A stretch of DNA of 64,000 nucleotides from Brachybacterium phenoliresistens (GTDB taxonomy: Bacteria; Actinomycetota; Actinomycetes; Actinomycetales; Dermabacteraceae): assembly GCF_000576425.1 (NCBI RefSeq), contig NZ_KK069988.1, positions 167,976 to 231,975 on the forward strand. Direction: 5' to 3'. The position numbers and the translations under genes were made by a program. Positions 62,901 through 64,000 of the stretch are shown piece by piece. Positions within the stretch are counted from its first letter, which is position 1. Every line of letters begins with the position of its first letter. The notes under the pieces were generated by a model, which saw only the letters and a list, made by a program, of their open reading frames with translations, was not told the DNA's origin and searched no databases.

Positions 62901-63421
62901 GGCCGCGCCACGAGATCGCGCACTCCGGCCAGGCGGCGCCCCGCCTCGCGGGCTCCGAGGACGGCCTCCCCGAGGAGGTTGATGTTCAGCCGGGTGCCGT
63001 CCGCGCGCATCCGGGCGATGGAGCGGCCCAGCGGGGCATCGCGGGCGTCGAGGATCAGGTGGGAGACCATCTGGCGGAAGACGCGCTGCGCGACGGGCAC
63101 CACCACCTGCGGCAGCAGCGGAGCGGCGCCCCCGCCGAGCGAGAGGATGCGGCGCAGCGGGGCGGGCAGGAAGGCCGGCGGCTCCGCGGCCAGGCGCTCG
63201 AGCTCCTGGGCCGCGGCCCGCGGATCCTCGGGCCGGATCACCCGGTCCACGAAGGCCACCGTGAACTCCAGCCCGCGGGGGTCCTTGAGCAGCTGCGCGA
63301 GCAGCCGCGCGGGGGCAGGGACATCATGCTGCGCAGCCGCGCGCACCCAGGCGCGGACCTGCTCGGTCACCGCCTCGGCGGAGACGTCGGCACGGGGGCG
63401 GTCGGGGCGGATGCCGGTCAC
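59981..63421 (-). CDS. putA: Bifunctional proline dehydrogenase / glutamate-semialdehyde dehydrogenase
   Basis: The 1146-residue protein fuses a PRODH TIM barrel (about 60-470; VSIKVSSIVDHLSLWG, KVRVVKGANLALE, HNLFDAAFAHLL, YVPIVA) to an aldehyde dehydrogenase (about 500-980; WNFPLAIPTGS, ETSGKNSIIV, GHAGQKCSAASL with the catalytic Cys, EYFGPVLGII). The last 160 residues are a degenerate ALDH-like extension. It oxidises proline to glutamate with channelling of the intermediate. No DNA-binding domain is present. GTG at 63421 has a CAGGAG ribosome-binding site. Confidence 0.97.
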   Translation of the reverse strand: MTGIRPDRPRADVSAEAVTEQVRAWVRAAAQHDVPAPARLLAQLLKDPRGLEFTVAFVDRVIRPEDPRAAAQELERLAAEPPAFLPAPLRRILSLGGGAAPLLPQVVVPVAQRVFRQMVSHLILDARDAPLGRSIARMRADGTRLNINLLGEAVLGAREAGRRLAGVRDLVARPDVDYVSIKVSSIVDHLSLWGAQDTVRHIVETLLPLYLDAARAEEPTFLNMDMEEFRDLELTLQVFERLLDRPELLHLRAGIVLQAYLPDALGAMERLRAFARRRVAQGGAPIKVRVVKGANLALEKVDASLHGFEQAPFHTKEETDAQYKRVLLDSLRPEHLEAVHLGVAGHNLFDAAFAHLLMQRRGIASGVEGGVEFEMLAGMAPGQQAAVRESVGSMRLYVPIVAPQQFDVAVSYLVRRLEENASSDNFMSAVFELDRSEELFAREEERFRRSLDRALREDPRPTHRDQDRAREAISDPPELGGSVLPARPGAFVNTPDTDMSTPVNQEWAETITHRIRGSRLGVAEAEAARIGSLEDVDRICREALEAQTAWAARPAAERAAVLRRAAQVLSQHRAELLEVAASETGKTLEQGDPEVSEAIDFALYYADQAEALAAQSEIVAIPRRLTLVTPPWNFPLAIPTGSVLAPLVTGSAVVMKPAPQARRCGAVIGRLLREAGVPEGVLTIVDAPENEVGRALVSDPRVDQLILTGAYDTAALFASWRPELRIKAETSGKNSIIVTPHADLDLAAKDVAASAFGHAGQKCSAASLVITVGSVSRSRRFDAQLADAVLSLHVGLPSDPTAQVGPVIEPPGEKLAKGLGELGPGERWIAEPEQLDAEGLLWTPGVRDGVREGSEFHLTEYFGPVLGIIHADTLEDAVRIQNGTAYGLTAGLHSLDPDEVAWWTDHVEAGNLYINRGITGAIVERQAFGGWKRSAIGQTTKAGGPNYLLQLVDVADAHPRPDREAWLEEARASDRRHLAGTFLPRDRQDLHGEVNILRYVPVPTVIRAADGAEATGLARVLHAAAAAGADVEVSLADAALRETVASSDLAGVEVRVETAEEFAARVPQLRRMRIRLLGEADAALHAAIADRVEVALYPAPPTVSGRLELLAFLHEQAISATDHRYGNPLLQEYDLTGGVGYSRGRA

Positions 63422-63447
63422 GGGGCAGCTCCTGAGGGCGACGGGGT

Positions 63448-63515
63448 CGATTACACCGACGAGGCGGTCCCGTCATCGTATGTCCGCATCCTGGGCTCCG
63501 CTGACCATCCGGTCA
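63448..63515 (-). promoter_or_regulatory. putA promoter and upstream palindrome
   Basis: On the minus strand ATGACG (63471-63476) and TAATCG (63448-63453), with an extended TG, are 17 bp apart. Upstream, TGACC-ATCC-GGTCA (63502-63515) is a 14-bp inverted repeat that could bind an activator. A second palindrome, ACGATG-G-CATCGT (63548-63560), lies nearer to the divergent YtxH-like gene. Confidence 0.5.
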
Positions 63516-63608
63516 GGCGCGGCTGGCCGCTCCCTGTGGCCTGTGCCACGATGGCATCGTCGGAACCAGAAGCCAGGCCAGCACCACCCCAGCACCCCAG
63601 GAGCAGCC

Positions 63609-64000
63609 ATGAAGAAGGTCATCTTCATCCTCGGCATCGCCATCGGCGTCGTGATCGGATCCCGTCTCGGACGCGGACCCTACGAGTCCCTCGAGCGCGG
63701 GGCGCGGCGCGTGGCCGAGGACCCGCACGTGCGCGAGAGCGCCGAGCGCGCCCGCGAGACCGTCGTGCGGGCCGCGCACGACACGGCCGAGACCGCGAAG
63801 AAGAAGGCGCCCGAGGCCGCCGCTGCGGTCCGGGAGAAGGTCAGCGAGAAGGTCTCCGAGGCCAGCGGACGCCGCGCCGCGAGCCCCGCGGATCCCGACG
63901 AGGCATCCGATGCCGAGTCCCCGGAGCCGGACGACTCGGCAGCCGCCGTCGGGCTGGAATCCGCCGATCTCGGGTCGGGCGAGGCCGCCGCCCCCGGCGC
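63609..64000 (+). CDS. YtxH-like membrane-anchored protein (3' end missing)
   Basis: The open frame begins MKKVIFILGIAIGVVIGSRLG, a single N-terminal membrane helix with a Gly-rich face as in YtxH/general-stress proteins. A charged helical tail follows (VRESAERARETVVRAAHDTAETAKKK, then VREKVSEKVSE) and it turns acidic (Asp/Glu/Ser/Ala) near the window end. AGGAG precedes the ATG. The gene runs off the window after 130 codons. Confidence 0.8.
   Translation, partial: MKKVIFILGIAIGVVIGSRLGRGPYESLERGARRVAEDPHVRESAERARETVVRAAHDTAETAKKKAPEAAAAVREKVSEKVSEASGRRAASPADPDEASDAESPEPDDSAAAVGLESADLGSGEAAAPG

Overview
The window is very GC-rich, densely coded DNA from an actinobacterium. The gene set (Lsr2, a DUF222/HNH endonuclease, Tat-exported enzymes, a cobalamin-dependent MetH, a eukaryotic-type UDP-glucose pyrophosphorylase, many TetR/MarR/MerR/GntR/ArsR regulators) and the promoter style fit Micrococcales, and a Brachybacterium-like member of Dermabacteraceae is my best guess. 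That taxonomic call is inference. I see no insertion sequence, prophage, CRISPR array or rRNA. The window reads as ordinary chromosome carrying many small regulator-plus-target modules.

Layout. 1-5.3 kb: end of a histidine phosphatase, tRNA-Ala(GGC), an ArsR-MFS operon, a flavin oxidoreductase, a small membrane protein divergent from a TetR regulator. 5.3-11.5 kb: a DUF4430 lipoprotein coupled to a DUF6580/ECF-like membrane protein (candidate corrinoid uptake), DUF1684 and SnoaL-like proteins, and metH. 11.6-16.3 kb: a three-gene cassette with 4-nt overlaps (esterase, condensation-type acyltransferase, zinc-ribbon membrane protein) behind a 12-codon leader, then an Hsp70-like protein. 16.3-25.7 kb: a MerR/aldo-keto reductase pair, a LexA-box-controlled HNH endonuclease, a phosphodiesterase-fold enzyme, an acyltransferase-3 protein, a GntR/amidohydrolase/MFS group. 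25.2-32.1 kb: MarR/hydrolase pair, lsr2, ArsR-type regulator, cupin, YciI, YjbR, and a two-component system divergent from a VanY-like carboxypeptidase. 32.2-35.3 kb: an ascorbate-type PTS operon under a HutC-like GntR. 35.4-46 kb: Tat-exported esterase, methyltransferase, exported intradiol dioxygenase, NAD(P)H-hydrate repair enzyme, two flavoproteins, siderophore-interacting protein, 3-methyladenine glycosylase, membrane acyltransferase-like protein. 46-53.3 kb: metY, PIG-L deacetylase, M16 peptidase, Fic protein, metG. 53.3-64 kb: an ABC-F protein behind a stalling-type leader peptide, unknown proteins, UTP-glucose-1-phosphate uridylyltransferase, a GH76 glycosidase, putA, and the start of a YtxH-like gene.

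The most striking recurrent signal is regulatory. At least sixteen genes have a TANNNT-like -10 box exactly 6 or 7 nt upstream of the start codon, so leaderless mRNAs are the rule for first genes here. Two of these leaderless starts open very short ORFs (11606-11644 and 53386-53439) placed before an esterase cassette and an ABC-F gene. The ABC-F case, with an A-tract promoter resembling WhiB7 targets and a leader ending in Arg-X-Arg repeats, is the best candidate for an interesting regulatory system. metH, metY and metG together with the DUF4430/DUF6580 pair suggest a methionine/corrinoid theme, although these genes are not contiguous.
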